This document shows positions 44,448 to 57,600 of a stretch of DNA of 64,000 nt, piece by piece; the stretch's first letter is position 1, and each line of letters starts with the position of its first letter. Made by a program: the position numbers and the translations under genes. The notes below the pieces were generated by a model. It was not told the DNA's origin and did no database searches. It saw nothing but the letters and a program-made list of their open reading frames with translations. Location of the stretch: contig JAJLRJ010000005.1 in NCBI GenBank assembly GCA_024195265.1, positions 36,003,105 to 36,067,104 on the forward strand. The letters run 5' to 3'. Origin of the DNA: Dendrophyllia cribrosa (lineage: Eukaryota; Cnidaria; Anthozoa; Scleractinia; Dendrophylliidae).

Positions 44448-46069
44448 TGTGCTAAAACTAGCAGTAATCACAGCTTATGGAGACGCGTTCGAAGGAATTT
44501 CCGGCGGAAATGAGCCCCTGAAAAAACCAATAGGGGCGGCCATTTGGAAGACCGTCTACCAAAAAATCTCAAATTTGTCTGCAACACGAAATTAGGATTG
44601 CGTTCTTCGAACGCGATTAAATTATGCAAATTGTAGAAGTCTTGTACAAGGGCTTTTTTTTTTACGAAAAACGGAAATATAACTCTGCAAAGAGAAAGAA
44701 ATGTGGAACCCGTTAATGACACGAAGGCCTATATAAAACTAACCGTGTTGTTTGACATCACTAGAAAATATTTAATTTTTCTTAGCAATGCTTTAAAATG
44801 TTTATCAAATCGGTAACTATTGTGATACACAATAATCACGATGAAAATCGACATAAAACTCGTTAACAATCGAATTTAGCCTCCGTCACTGAGACATGTT
44901 TTAATAAGTTAGGAGGTCAGTTTTGACATGTAGACATAGCGTATATCGGTAACTTTTTGACCATATTTGGGCAGTGTATCAATGTTTTGAATTATAAAAC
45001 TCGATGGACGCACACCCGTTCATATATAAAAAATTTTGTCATAGAAATGACGTGTGTAAATGCCACTGAGCATATTTTCTCGCTCACTCATTTGCTCACT
45101 CGTTTTCAACGTGTTTTAAATGGAGAACAACATCGTAAATATCCGGGTGGAAGCAAAAGTCTACACAAATCAAACCTCGATTATTAGTTTATTGCCATGG
45201 CCTGTATGAAAATGCTAAAAAACTTAGCTTATTTATGTTAGTTTTTTATCTTGGCGGCGCGATGTTTACAAGTTTACTCGTGACTACGGTTTTCTACGGA
45301 AATTATACCTATTATAAAACAACAGACAACATGAAATACAGCAGTAGAATTGCAGAGAATGTTTTGTCTGTCAAGACTTCAATTCAGAATTGAAAAACAA
45401 ACTGAACAGGCATGCGACAGAACAGAGCGAAAAGCTATCAGCTTTGAAAAAACTACAATCAAGGCAGTCTTACAAAAATTAATACATTTGGACACAAATA
45501 AACGTTAAAAAAAACGTTACCTAGTGCGCTCGATGTAGCTTTTTAGTCCCTTCCTTCAGCACCCAGCTTTCCAGAAAATTAAGTTTACAAGTTTAAGCGA
45601 GTTGAATTGTTCTTGTTGTTGTTTTGACATGGACCATTCGCTAAAGAACCCGAGCTAACCCGCATCTTTAGTCCACACATTTCAAGTTCGAAGTCAGTCA
45701 ATCCATACTAAATGCATAAGTTGTTCTCTCTTCAATTTACAACGGCTTTTGGGCTGCACAGCGAGTCTCCGTTTCAGTTCACTTGAAACCACATTTTACA
45801 ACAATATGAATACCATCTTGCACATCTCTCTCTTCCAAAAAGGTTAATATATATATATAGATAGGCTAAGCCTAACAGCGTCGCAGCGTCGCTCTCTGAA
45901 CAAGCTTAACTAAGGTGAAAGGTCGGAAGCACAAGAATTAAGATCCACGACCGGGCTATTTTTCAACTTTAGCAATTCTCAAAAACAGTATTACGCGACC
46001 GTCTGCACAGTACATTTAGACCGTACAAAAATTCACAAAAACAAAAATGTTGAAGCTTATTTTTTAGTA
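44448..46069. other. No gene recognised
   Basis: AT-rich, with a short TA microsatellite near 45849-45860. Confidence 0.4.
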
Positions 46070-47387
46070 CGAATTGAAATAAATGGATCTCAACAGTTAT
46101 ATCTGTTAAAACTTATGAAATATTTGAAGTTTTAACAACGACAGTTATTTCTCACTTACCTCAGAGAAATATATTTCGTATTTGTTTCCCGTAAAAGGTA
46201 ATAATCGTGAATTTCTACTGTCGAGTAATTTTTTCAACTCTCGCACGCAAACCCAACTCAACTACGGCCTTACGCACCCACGCAAAAAATAAGCGACATG
46301 TAAGCGACAGTTTAAGTAACAATGAATGAATAATATTACTTCATTTGAAAGACAAAACCAGTCTTAACAGGTCTTGTTTTAATTTACATAGGCCACCCGC
46401 TAAAAGTTGACAAGGTTATAAAATATTCCTAATTATATATAGTTAAACAGGTTGTAACTGTCATAAAAATATGAAAACAAATAAAAAATGTTGTGAAACT
46501 TAACATGCAACATTGCTTTAAAATTTGTACTAATATATAGTTTGTTGTTTAAAAAAAGTAAAGATTATGGCTTTGTTTGCCTTTTACCACTTAAAGGAGG
46601 ATCTCTGTTTAAATTGACCCTCTTTTCCTTTCTTGACCGTTGAAGGTTATTCTTAAGGCCATTTGAAGCCATGACAATTTATCAGTACGTGATCTAAATG
46701 GTGTTGTAAAAGTATTAGTCATAACATGACTATATATGTATAATATATATTTGTTACAACTCATAAGTTATTTGAACTTTTTAAAAAGCATATGAAACGA
46801 CAGTTATTTCTCGCATACCCCAAAGAAATATATTTCTTATTTGTTACCCGTAAAAGGCAGCTCCAGACAGTCTCAATATCCCGTAATGCTCGGCAATAAT
46901 GCTGAATTTCCACTGTCGGGTGTAGTACTTTTTTCAACTCTTAATTTATTTATGCACTGTAAACCCAACTCAAATAAAGGCCTTACTCACGCAAGGAAAA
47001 TAAGTGATAGTGAAAGCCACTTTAAGTTGCAATAAAGGAATAATTTTTTTTATCACTTCATTTGAAAGACCTGACGGAGTCTTTAACAGTCCAATTTTTC
47101 TTTCCATTGTTATTTTTCACTTGAAGAGCTAAACATCCTTCCATACCATTTTAAACTTTCGAATAAAATACTAAATACTAAAATGGGACGTGTTTAGTGC
47201 AAAAATGATAAATCAAATCTTTATATGAAAGGACCAAACAAGTAAAAAGAGAAAGATATGAAAAAGAAAAAATTTTCAATTGCATTGAACAAATTGACAG
47301 GCTGAGACAAAGATAAAAACCGTCGGAACAGAGTTTGTTTACAGATATTAGTACATGGTACATCATTAATTATGTATTAATCATGAC

Positions 47388-47530
47388 GTCAACAACCTAT
47401 ACCTTTTGTGTTGTTCTGCACACTAATTTGGATTTCCGCGTCCTTTTCAAAACAATAGGCTGGTCTAAACATGCCCCTTTATACCAACTCACTTCAAAAC
47501 AAAACACAACTGACACAGAGTCTTTACAGA
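47388..47530 (-). repeat. Truncated tRNA-His-derived repeat, tail only
   Basis: On the minus strand it reads TGTCTGTAAAGACTCTGTGT, then CAGTTGTGTTTTGTTTTG and AACACAAAAGGTATAGG. This is the tail of the repeats at 52 and 62.5 kb without the tRNA-like head. Confidence 0.65.
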
Positions 47531-48245
47531 CAGGTTCGTGACGTTTAATTACTTTTCAGAGAATTTACATTTTACATAAATATATCGTCTAACAATAAAT
47601 TTACTTTTCATTGTAAACTAGCATGATTAACTTAATTCTCTTTCAAAGTAAGGTAAAGTTATCATTTTTACCACTTAATAATAATAATAATAATTTAGGT
47701 ATTACATGTGGTATTTATATTGCGCAGGCTGCATGGATATTCCTGCGTGACTAAACTGAAAAAATACTGCCTTTAAACGCCTTTGCCTAAAATGTTAGCA
47801 ATTTAGTTTGATTATCGGTTGAAAAACAGAAAAAAAAACATCTGCCAAGGGCTTTTGACTTAAAATTATTTCCATAATATAAAAGCAGTAGAAGCCGCAA
47901 AATAATTAGAGGAATAATGCTTGCAATTAGTTAACGGCTAAAATTAGCACATACCGTATCACGAAAAAGAGTTGGACATCCTGTTGGCATTAACAAAAAG
48001 CGATATTGCCCTAGTAAGTCATAGCGATGCAATTTTTGCGACTTACGATGAGAAAAATCTCGCCTCTTTTGTCTTATTTTATGGAATTTAACCTGTTAAT
48101 TTCGGAGCCAAATTTCGATTCGTTTCATTCAGTGTTTGTTTTTTAGCTGTGAAATCGGAGGTACTTTTCTCTAGTGCTGTTACATTCTCTCTTAAAAAAC
48201 GCGAACAATTTTGAATGCAACAATGTTTTCACCTATGGATTTGGT

Positions 48246-48385
48246 TAGACTACAAGCAGTCCCACGTTTCCAGCTTAGCCCGACAAGCGGGAAACGAAAC
48301 TATACAATACAAATTCCGCTCGCCAATGTTTTTTCGTTTCCCGCTCGTCGGACTAAGCAGGGAAAGACGGACTGCTCATAGTCTA
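48246..48385. mobile_element. 140-bp MITE, copy A
   Basis: The ends TAGACTACAAGCAGTCC and GGACTGCTCATAGTCTA are inverted. The orthologous insertion at 53948-54086 shows it predates the duplication. Confidence 0.7.
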
Positions 48386-49916
48386 GGATTTGGTGAAAGT
48401 CGTCATTGCTAAGGAAGTTCAAATTAATATCACATGCCCACTCCGCTTTAAGTTGAAAGAAAAAATAAATATTCAAAATGCTGGTATCTTTAGCAATCTA
48501 TCTTCTTGTTGTCATTGATGTTTAGGAAACTTTCAATAATTGGATACGGTATACTCTGGTAATAAAACCTGGGTTTTTCTTTAAAACTGAGTAAACTTAG
48601 CTACTTCTAATACTCAAAAGACGAAATTTCAATCATGCGCTCTCGACATTATGTTGTTTTGATACCTGAATGGTGCGAAAAATAAAACATTTCCGTTTTG
48701 GAAAGGAAGGAACACTTAACCAACATTTTTATATAGCAAAACACGAAAGAAGGCGCGGGTGGACAAAACTATAGATTACAACGGATTGCAATTGGGTTTT
48801 TTTAAAACTGGCCTGCCTAACAATTTTTCAACGTTTAGGCTAGACTTGCACACAAGTCGACTGCGAAGCCCCCGAGGGCGCGACCACTCAAAACGAAAAT
48901 ACCAAAAACGGACTTTGAGAAAGTCTACGTTTAGGCCTGTTGTTTGTAAATTTAAATTGCAACGTTCGGGAGATATGTTTCTTTGTTCGGAAGTTGTGAT
49001 TTTGTCATTAAGATGGTTATTTTTCTCGCTGACGGCTTAAGTTTTCATGGCGAATAATTAGGAACTGCCGTAACACAGTCCCTTTCACACGTTTTATTCT
49101 TACGAAGCCAAGGGTGCTTCCTCCTGGATCTCAATGCAATTTTGATCCGACACCATGTGTTCAAGTTTTCTGCTCCAGGGTTTCCAACTGGGTAACCATG
49201 GATATGTGGCCACTTGACGGAGGAATGACAGCTCCTTGTTTTGACCGCAGGTTTGTTCAGGTAGAGGTTTCTGAGAGCTGCTACACTACCGGTTTGTTCA
49301 AGTATTCTACTCTAGCTTTTCCGCGTTAACTTTTCTTTTGGAGAATGGGAGAATAGTCTGGCATTTCAGCCAGTTTTCTTTAGGGACAAGACTGATAAGC
49401 GGTCAAGCTGGTGGATTTGGAGAAAATTTTCATCCTTCCATATCTCATTGTATATTCATGTGTATTTTTGGTAGTGAGAATTTGTTACTATTTTCTACGG
49501 CTTTTACATCTTTTGTCCCCTTGAAGCAGGATGTTGTTGAAGGTTATTCTTTAGGCTATTTGAAGCCATGAAAATTTAACAGTGTTCTTCAAATATGGTG
49601 TTTATAAAAGTGTTGGCCATAACATGATGAATTCAGATATTCGTACGAAATGAAATAAATGTATCTCGACAATTATATATAAAAAAATATAAAATATTTG
49701 AAGTTTTAACAACATATGAAACGACAGTTATTTTTTACTTACCTCAGAGAAATATATTTCTTATTTGTTTCCGGTAAAAGGTAATAATGGTGAATTTCCA
49801 CTGTCGAGTAATTTTTTCAACTCTCGCACCAAACCCAACTCCAACTACGGCCTTAGTCACGGAAAACTGATAAGCGAAATGTAAGTGACAGGTTAAGTAG
49901 CAATGAATAAATAGTA

Positions 49917-51024
49917 GGCCGGTTCACACTAGGGCCAAAGTGCACTTGAAGTGCACTTGATAATCAAGTAGACTTGAGGTCCACTTAGGAAAGACGAGAC
50001 AATAGATTTTCAGGCATGACTACGCACAGCGTGCGTATTTAGATGCAAATTACTTGCGATCGCAAGTTGGTATGCAGTTGATTAGCCGTGATAAACAAAG
50101 TTGAAGCACTAAAAAACGCTAAGTCGTTAGTAAAATATTTTTTCTTATCATGTCAAGTTTTATTTGAACTTAATTCAGCAAAACATCGTCTCAGAGCCTG
50201 GTGTTACGCTATGCTCACTTTTTGTTATTTTTTGGGAACTTTTTCGTGTTCGCCATAAAAACATGTTTTTGTATCTTATGAGTATTGAATGCGCGCATGG
50301 CTGTAGTGTTTTTGATTGGCTAAACCTGAGAATTAGACTACAACCTTTTTTTCTCAATGCAGAATTTTTTACCCTAAGTCGGCTTGAAGTACGCCTTCCA
50401 ATACAACAGCTAAAGTAAAACTTGAGATCTTGCTTGAGAGTCTTTTAGAAGTCGTCCGTGACTGCGAATCGTAAACCAAAACGCAGAGAGCTCGTTCCTT
50501 GTGGAATTCAAAGTTGCACGCACACGTGCTTTTAGCTGCACGGCTGCACGGCTTTACTGTCATTGGTCAAGTGCGCTCCCGAGTAAGGGGTAGACCTTAC
50601 TTTGAAGTGCACTTGGATTCTTTTGTTTTACGCATATCGCCAGGGCAACAAAGAATCCAATAAGTGCATGCGGTCATTAAAACGTTCACACTCCAAGTAC
50701 GCGAGCTACACTTGGTTGATTCCGCCCAAACCAACAGCACGTGCCATTCAAAAAGACGTTTTTGATAAAAAAAGAAGGGAAATATGGAGCTTTTCGAAAA
50801 CGAACTACTGGAAATTATTTAACTTTCTAATTACATTCAGCTGATATTAATTTTTACCTCTTTGATACATTTTACAATGAGATTGAAACGTGTAAATAAA
50901 TCAGATGACTGCTTCTATTGAAACGTAAGTCAGACTTAGAAAACGCTCTCAGAAAGGAGTTCACACTACAGGTACGTACCAAGTGCACTTCAAGTGTACT
51001 TAAGAGCTCTACTGAGAACCGGCC
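49917..51024. mobile_element. 1.1-kb non-autonomous element with GGCCGGTTC ends
   Basis: GGCCGGTTCACACTAG starts it and CTGAGAACCGGCC ends it. TAGTA flanks both sides (49912-49916, 51025-51029). The sister copy near 55405 shows the uninterrupted AAATAGTATATTACTTCAT, proving the insertion and the 5-bp duplication. Subterminal AAGTGCACTTGAAGTGCAC motifs recur in both arms. There is no transposase. Confidence 0.8.
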
Positions 51025-51108
51025 TAGTATATTACTTCATTTGAAAGACAAAACCCCGTTTTAATTGGCCGAGTTGTTAACTATAAAGTTGACAAGGCTA
51101 TATATATA

Positions 51109-51150
<42 letters not shown>

Positions 51151-52163
51151 AAAAAGCTATAACTGTAATAAAAATATGAATACGTATGGGAGGGTGATGT
51201 TGTTAAACTTAACATGCAGCATTGCTTTAAAATTTGTACTTATATATAGTTTGTTGTTTTAAAAACAAACCATATTTATTTTTTATTTTATATTTATCTT
51301 TATTTTTTTTCAATATCCCGTAATGCTCGACAATAATGACGAATTTCCACTGTCGGATGTAGTAATTTTTTCACGGACTCTTATTTTATTTACGCACTGT
51401 AAACCCAACACAAATAAAGGCCTTTCTCACGCAAGGAAAATAAGTGACAATGAAAACCACTTCAAGTAGCAATAAATGAATAATTTATTACTTCATTTGA
51501 AAGATCTGACGGAGTCTTAACAGGCCAACTTTTCTTTCTATTGTTATTTTTCCATTGAAGAGCTAAACATCCTTCCATACCATTTTAAACTTTCGAATAA
51601 AATACTGAATACTAAAATGGGACGTGTTTAGTGCAACATGATAAAACAAATCTTTATATGAAAGGATCAAACAAGTAAAAAGATAAAGATACTGAGAATT
51701 TTCAATTGCATTGAACAAATTGAACGGCTGAGACAAAGAGAAATACCGTCGGAACAGAGTTTGTTTACAGATATTAGTACATGGTAAATTATTAATAACT
51801 TCTAGTACGTTTCTCTTAGCATGGAAGGGATTGGTCGAACTTATCCTGAGATGTTCTCAAGGCTGAACTGCTAATTCATTTCATGACTTTTTTTTAGTAG
51901 CAGTCTAGGGTCAGATTTACCGCGCGAATGGATAGGTAAAGTATAGTAGGGAAAAGGTAAAGGATAGGTATATCATTAATTATGTTATGACGTCAACAAC
52001 CTATACCATTTGTGTTATTCTGCATACTAACTTGGATTTCCTGCATACTAATTTAGATTTCCGCGTCCTTTTCAAAACAACAGGCTGGTCCAAACATGCC
52101 CCCTTTATACCATCTCACTTCAAAACAAAACACAACTGACACAGACTCTTTTACAGACATTCA

Positions 52164-52235
52164 TGCCTTATCCAGGACTCGAACCTGGGTTACTGCGGTC
52201 ACAACGCAGTGTTTTAGCCACCAGGCCATTAAAGC
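52164..52235 (-). tRNA. tRNA-His (GUG)-like head of a repeat, decayed
   Basis: 72 nt on the minus strand. The anticodon arm CTGCG-TTGTGAC-CGCAG carries GTG, the T arm is CAGG-TTCGAGT-CCTG, and the acceptor ends GCTTTAA/ATAAGGC contain one mismatch. It is followed by the same ~150-bp tail as at 62.5 kb, so it is the head of a SINE-like repeat rather than a free tRNA gene. Confidence 0.6.
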
Positions 52236-52811
52236 TGTGGATACAAAAACTGAACATTTTTTTAACAATTATAAACGCCTTATAGGATTTTTATATTCCC
52301 AATAAAATTGCGCAGCATCAAAAGGGCTTTTTACTTTACTAAAATCCACATTCTTATAGCCGCCACATCACTAGACTCTATGTCGATTTTCAGTTTTCCA
52401 GCCATCACCCACTTTAAGATGACTTTACCGGTAGCTTCAAAGTATAAAATTTTAATTATAAATTTACATGAAAAATTAGCACCTCGGAAAAATAAACAAT
52501 GCAGCCAATTTCATTCACGTGCTAAAACAACAAACCCTCAATACTTTATTTTTTTCACATTTCCATGACATTTTTTGTTACAAGAAAATATATATCTAGC
52601 TAAACTAAAATTACTAAAACAGTGGGACGAATAACTAAATATAAATACCGTTTGAGGAAATGCCTAGCGTCTAAGTAAACCATACATAATTAATTTAATA
52701 ATAACTGTTTATTTAGAACAACTCAAATCCATGTACTCCAAAATGATAAGGAAATCAAGAACAAAATGTTAGAATGAAATAAATAACTTTACGGACGTAG
52801 CACGAACTCAT

Positions 52812-52960
52812 TATAGAGCGTTTTCACTTGACGTCATAGCCGCCATATTGGTGTTCCCGTACAAAATAATTTTAATTAACTTCGTTTGTTAGGAACACCA
52901 ACATGTCTGCCATGGCCTTTGTCATTTGAGTCCCACGGGACTGAGTGAAAACGCTCTATA
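52812..52960. mobile_element. 149-bp MITE with TATAGAGCGTTTTCACT ends
   Basis: TATAGAGCGTTTTCACT (52812) is mirrored by AGTGAAAACGCTCTATA (to 52960). There is no coding. Confidence 0.75.
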
Positions 52961-53947
52961 AGGTCGGACTAAGTTGAGTAAATAAATAAATAAATAAATA
53001 AATAAATAGACTACATTCCTGAAGCTTTGTTGGCTTTTTCGGTAGCAAAGGTTTCCTCTGAACGCTCTTACGTTTGGTTCATCCTCGTGTACGTAAATCC
53101 ACTTTGTTTTACCATTTGAATAATGTCTTAATTTAACTGGTCAATAATTTCCTCCGCACCAATAAACTGTAGAACTCGGACGGGGATTGTAAGGATTTCG
53201 GGAACTGGTATATTTCTATTACGCCACTTTTATCATCCAAGAAATTTATTATTCTTTCTCTTTTTACTTGTTTCATTGGTCCTTTAATATAAAGATTTGT
53301 TTCATTTTTGCACTAATATCGTGACGTTGTTTAATTACTTTTCAGAGAATTTACATTTTACAGAAATGTATCTTCTAACAATAAATATACTTTTCATTGT
53401 AAACTAGCATGATTAACTTAATTCTCTTTCAAAGAAGGCAAAGTTATCATTTTTACCATTTGACTAAACTGAAAAAATACTGCCTTTAAACGCCTTTGCC
53501 TAAAATGTTAGCAATTTAGTTTGATTATCGGTTGAAAAACAGAAAAAAAAAGGGCTTTTGGCTTAAAATTATTTCCATAATTTAAAAGTAGTCAATTCGT
53601 AAAATAATTAGCGAAATAATGCTTGCAACTAGTCAACGGCTAAAATTAGCACATACTGTATCACGAAAAAGAGTTAGACATCCTGTTGGCCTTAACAAAA
53701 AGCGATATTGCCCTAGTAAGTCATAGCGATGCTATTTTTGCGACTTACGATGAGAAATATTTCGCCTATTTTGTCTTATTTTATGGAATTTAACCTGTTA
53801 ATTTCGGAGCCAAATTTCGATTCGTTTCATTCAGTGTAAGTTTTTTAGCTGTGAAATCGGAGGTACTTTTCTCTAGTGCTGTTACATTCTCTCTTAAAAA
53901 ACGCGAACAATTTTGAATGCAACAATGTTTTCACCTATGGATTTGGT

Positions 53948-54086
53948 TAGACTACGAGCAGTCCCACGTTTCCAGCTTAGCCCGACAAGCGGGAAACGAA
54001 ACTATACAAACAAATTCCGCTCGCCAATGTTTTTTCGTTTCCCGCTCGTCGGACTAAGCAGGGAAAGATGGACTGCTCGTAGTCTA
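53948..54086. mobile_element. 140-bp MITE, copy B
   Basis: This is the orthologue of 48246-48385, at the same position in copy B. Confidence 0.7.
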
Positions 54087-54679
54087 GGATTTGGTGAAAG
54101 TCGTCATTGCTAAGGAAGTTCAAATTAATATCACATGCCCCACTCCGTTTTAAGTTGAAAGAGAAAATAAATATTCAAAATGTTGGTATCTTTAGCAATT
54201 TATCTTCTTGTTGTCATTGATGTTTAGGAAACTTTCAGTAATTGGATACGGTATGCTCTGGTAAAAAAAACCTGTTTTTTTTCTTTAAAACTGAGTAAAC
54301 TGAGTTACTTCTAATACTCAAAAGACTAATCATGCGCTCGCGACATTATGTTGTTTTGATACCTGAATGGTGCGAAGAAAAAAACATCTCCGTTTTGGAA
54401 AGGAAGGAACACTTACCCAACATAGCAAAACACGAAAGAAGGCGCGGGTGGACAAAACTATAGATTACAACGGATTGCAATTGAGGTTTTTTTAAAACTG
54501 GTCTGCTTAACAGTTTTTCAACGTTTATGTCTGTTGTTTGTAAATTTAAATTGCAACGTTCGGGAGACATGTTTCCTTGTTCTGAAGTTGTTGATTTTGT
54601 CATTTATAGATGGTAATTTCCTCGCTATTTTCTACGGCTTTTACACCTTTTGTCCCCTTGAAGCAGGATATCGTTGAAG

Positions 54680-57600
54680 GTTATTCTTTAGGCCATTTGA
54701 AGCCATGAAAATTTAACAGTGTTCTTCAAATATGGTGTTTATAAAAGTGTTGGCCATAACATGATGAATTCAGATCTTCGTACGAAATGAAATAAATGGA
54801 TCTCGACAATTATATATATAAAAAAAAAATATATATATATATATATAAAATATTTGAAGTTTTAACAACATATGAAACGACAGTTATTTTTCACTTACCT
54901 CAGAGAAATATATTTCTTATTCAGTGTTTCCCGTAAAAGGTAATAATGGTGATTATTATATAAACACCAATGAAATACCAGGTGAGCTTTCGCGCGTAAA
55001 CATCATATCTTCACACGTGAGAATAACATGTTATCTTCACACGTGAAAAGATCACCGTTGCTCACGTTGTTCTACTTTAGGACTACAAAAAAATATTAAA
55101 GTGAAATGGTTTGATTTCATTGGTGTTTATATAATAAACAGAACATTACATGGCCGCTTGAAGATACGAAATTTCTCTTCTCGTGTTGAAAAATATTTCA
55201 CTCGTTCGCTGCGCTCGCTCGTGAAATATTTTTCAACACTCGAAGAGAAATTTCGTATCTTCGCGCGGCCATGTAATATCCTCTATATTTCCACTGTCGA
55301 GTAATGTTTTCAACTCTCGCACCAAACCCAACTCAAACTACGGCCTTACGCATGGAAAACTGATAATCGAAATGTAAATGACAGTTTAAGTAGCAATGAA
55401 TAAATAGTATATTACTTCATCTGAAAGACAAAACCCGTCTTAATAGGCCGAGTTGTTAACTATAAAGTTTACAAGGCTATATACATAGTTAAAAAGGCTG
55501 CAACTGTCATAAAAATATGAATACGTATGGAAATGTTGTTAAACTTAACATGTAGTATTGCTTTAAAATTTGTACTAATATATAGTTTGTTGTTTTAACA
55601 ACAACAAACTATATTTATATTTATTTTTAAAGGCTTTTTTGCCTTTTGCCCCTGGACAAATTAACAATACGTGATCTATAAATTTACATACGGTGTCAGT
55701 TGGAAAAGTATTAGTCCATGATCTCGACAATTATATCTGTTACAACTTTTAAAATATTTTAAATAAAAAAAAATACGTATGAAACGACAGTTATTTCTTA
55801 CTTACCTCAGAGAAATATATTTCTTATTTGTTACCCGTGAAAGGGAACTCCAGACAGTCTTTCAATATCCCGTAATGCTCGACAATAATGATGAAATTCC
55901 ACTGTCGGGTGTAGTAATTTTCAACTCTTATTTTATTCATGCACTTTAAACCCAACACAAATAAAGGCCTTTCTCACGCAAGGAAAATAATTGACAGTGA
56001 AAGCCACTTCAAGTAGCAATAAATGAATAATTTATTACTTCATTTGAAAGATCTGACGGAGTCTTAACAGGCCAATTTTTCTTCCTATTGTTATTTTTCA
56101 ATTGAAGAGCTAAACATCCTTTCATACCATTTTAAACTATCGAATAAAATACTGAATACTGACACTAGCTGGTCATACAATAATTATAACATGATTCAGT
56201 TTTCATTTTTGTTTTCTTTAGTTTTTTATCACAACAAAAAGATAATAACGACTGCACTCTATTATGGTGGCCTTCATACATAAATCTACATAAGCAAGAA
56301 TATTACTAATTAAACATGAAGGTTTCTTCGTTGATGTATGTGCTTAGTACTGCTTGCAGAGTATTCCTGTATAGTTATTAGTTTCCATAAGAGAACAGGA
56401 TATCTTTGAGCAAGTCATTTTCTCCATTTTTACTAAGGAAGACTTCACAAGGCTTAGTTGGTTAAGAAAAGAATTTTTTTTGGAAGGTAATTCGAGTGTT
56501 TATAGAAGCCATTAATTCAGGTATGCGTTTCCTATTCCGCGCGCATGTCTTCCTGTAATTCCTCGCGAAACGAGGGCCGAAGGCCGGAGCGTAGCAAGGT
56601 TAATAAATTTGTCGTGCCTCGGAAGCTAAGCCGCGCGAATTCGAGCGAAAAAAAAAATAGATATATACTTGATGGTGCCCTGCAGTTGCCTGGCAACAAT
56701 GTGGTACTACTTCATGTAAGGCTATATACGAGCGCTAGCATGGTAAACAAAGATGGCGGACGGTAAACGGTACGCGAACCATCGAAAGGTCCTTTTACCA
56801 ACGTTTTTGGTTGCAAAGAAGACGAATTGGAATGGCGAAAAGCCTCATACGCAAATCTAGAGTTTCGACTAGCGGTGCATCCTCCCCCAAGCTTCGCGAG
56901 GTTCTGCGAGACACGTATTTCTAGTTTTTATTGAAAAATTAACAACCTTCTGTCGGAAAGCTACCTTATACCGTCATTAAAACTGTTCAAAACTTTGCGA
57001 TAATTTAACTAAGTAAGATTATTCCAATTTATAAAAAATATCGTTGGTCCCTATCAAGTTGTTTGAAAATCGTTTCATTATTATGTCCAATGACACGCAC
57101 ACACACACAGCTGCAGCGAAAAACGTATTAGACATGTTAAACATGTTAAATGAAAATCACAATGTTACACCAATATCTGGATTTTAAAAAAGTCATGAAA
57201 TGAATTAGCAGTTCAGCCTTGAGAACATATCAGGATAAGTTCGACCAATCCCTTCCATGCTAAGAGAAACGTACTAGAAGTAATTAATAATTTACCGTGT
57301 ACTGATATCTGTAAACAAACTCTGTTCCGACGGTATTTCTCCTAGTCTCAGCCTTGTCTCAGCCGTTCAATTTGTTCAATTCAATTGAAAATTCTTTCTT
57401 TTTCACGTATTTAATTTGCATTGGTCCTTTCATATAAAGATTTGTTTTATCATTTTTCAGCACTAAAAACGTACTATTTTAATATCGTGACGTTGTTTAC
57501 GGTAATTACTTTTCAGAGAATATACATTCAACATTAATGTTTCGTTTAGCGATAAATATACTTTTCATTGTAAAGGTTAAAGGTAAAGTTATCATTTCTA

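Larger units (their letters stand above)
46070..49600 (+). repeat. Tandem segment, copy A
   Basis: This is the first of three collinear copies of a non-coding segment. Anchors are CTCAGAGAAATATATTTC (46165), GAAGAGCTAAACATCCTT (47123), TTTAAACGCCTTTGCCTAAA (47772) and TCTCTTAAAAAACGCGAAC (48185). It contains a MITE at 48246-48385 (TAGACTAC/GTAGTCTA-type ends) that copy B also has at the same site. Confidence 0.75.
51605..53325. mobile_element. Element with inverted ends within copy B
   Basis: About 51610-51680 (GTTTAGTGCAACATGATAAAACAAATC...) is mirrored at about 53255-53325 (...TTTGCACTAATATCGTGACG). A longer, 290-bp inverted match to 51610-51890 lies in copy C at about 57190-57490. It contains the tRNA-His-like repeat and a small MITE. 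Confidence 0.5.
49600..54680 (+). repeat. Tandem segment, copy B
   Basis: This is the second collinear copy. Anchors are CTCAGAGAAATATATTTC (49743), GAAGAGCTAAACATCCTT (51557), TTTAAACGCCTTTGCC (53484) and TCTCTTAAAAAACGCG (53889). It is longer than A because it gained the GGCCGG element (49917-51024) and a block at about 52165-53325. Simple repeats: TA at about 51098-51145 and AAAT at about 52980-53008. Confidence 0.75.

Noticed and set aside
48215..48412. Repeated 65-codon frames at 48215 and 53913
   Set aside because: They lie across the palindromic 140-bp MITE present in both tandem copies and have no protein signature.
56545..56880. GC-richer patch with ATGGCGGACGG that resembles a gene start
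   Set aside because: The frame from that ATG is short, no splice-compatible continuation was found and no motif was recognised.
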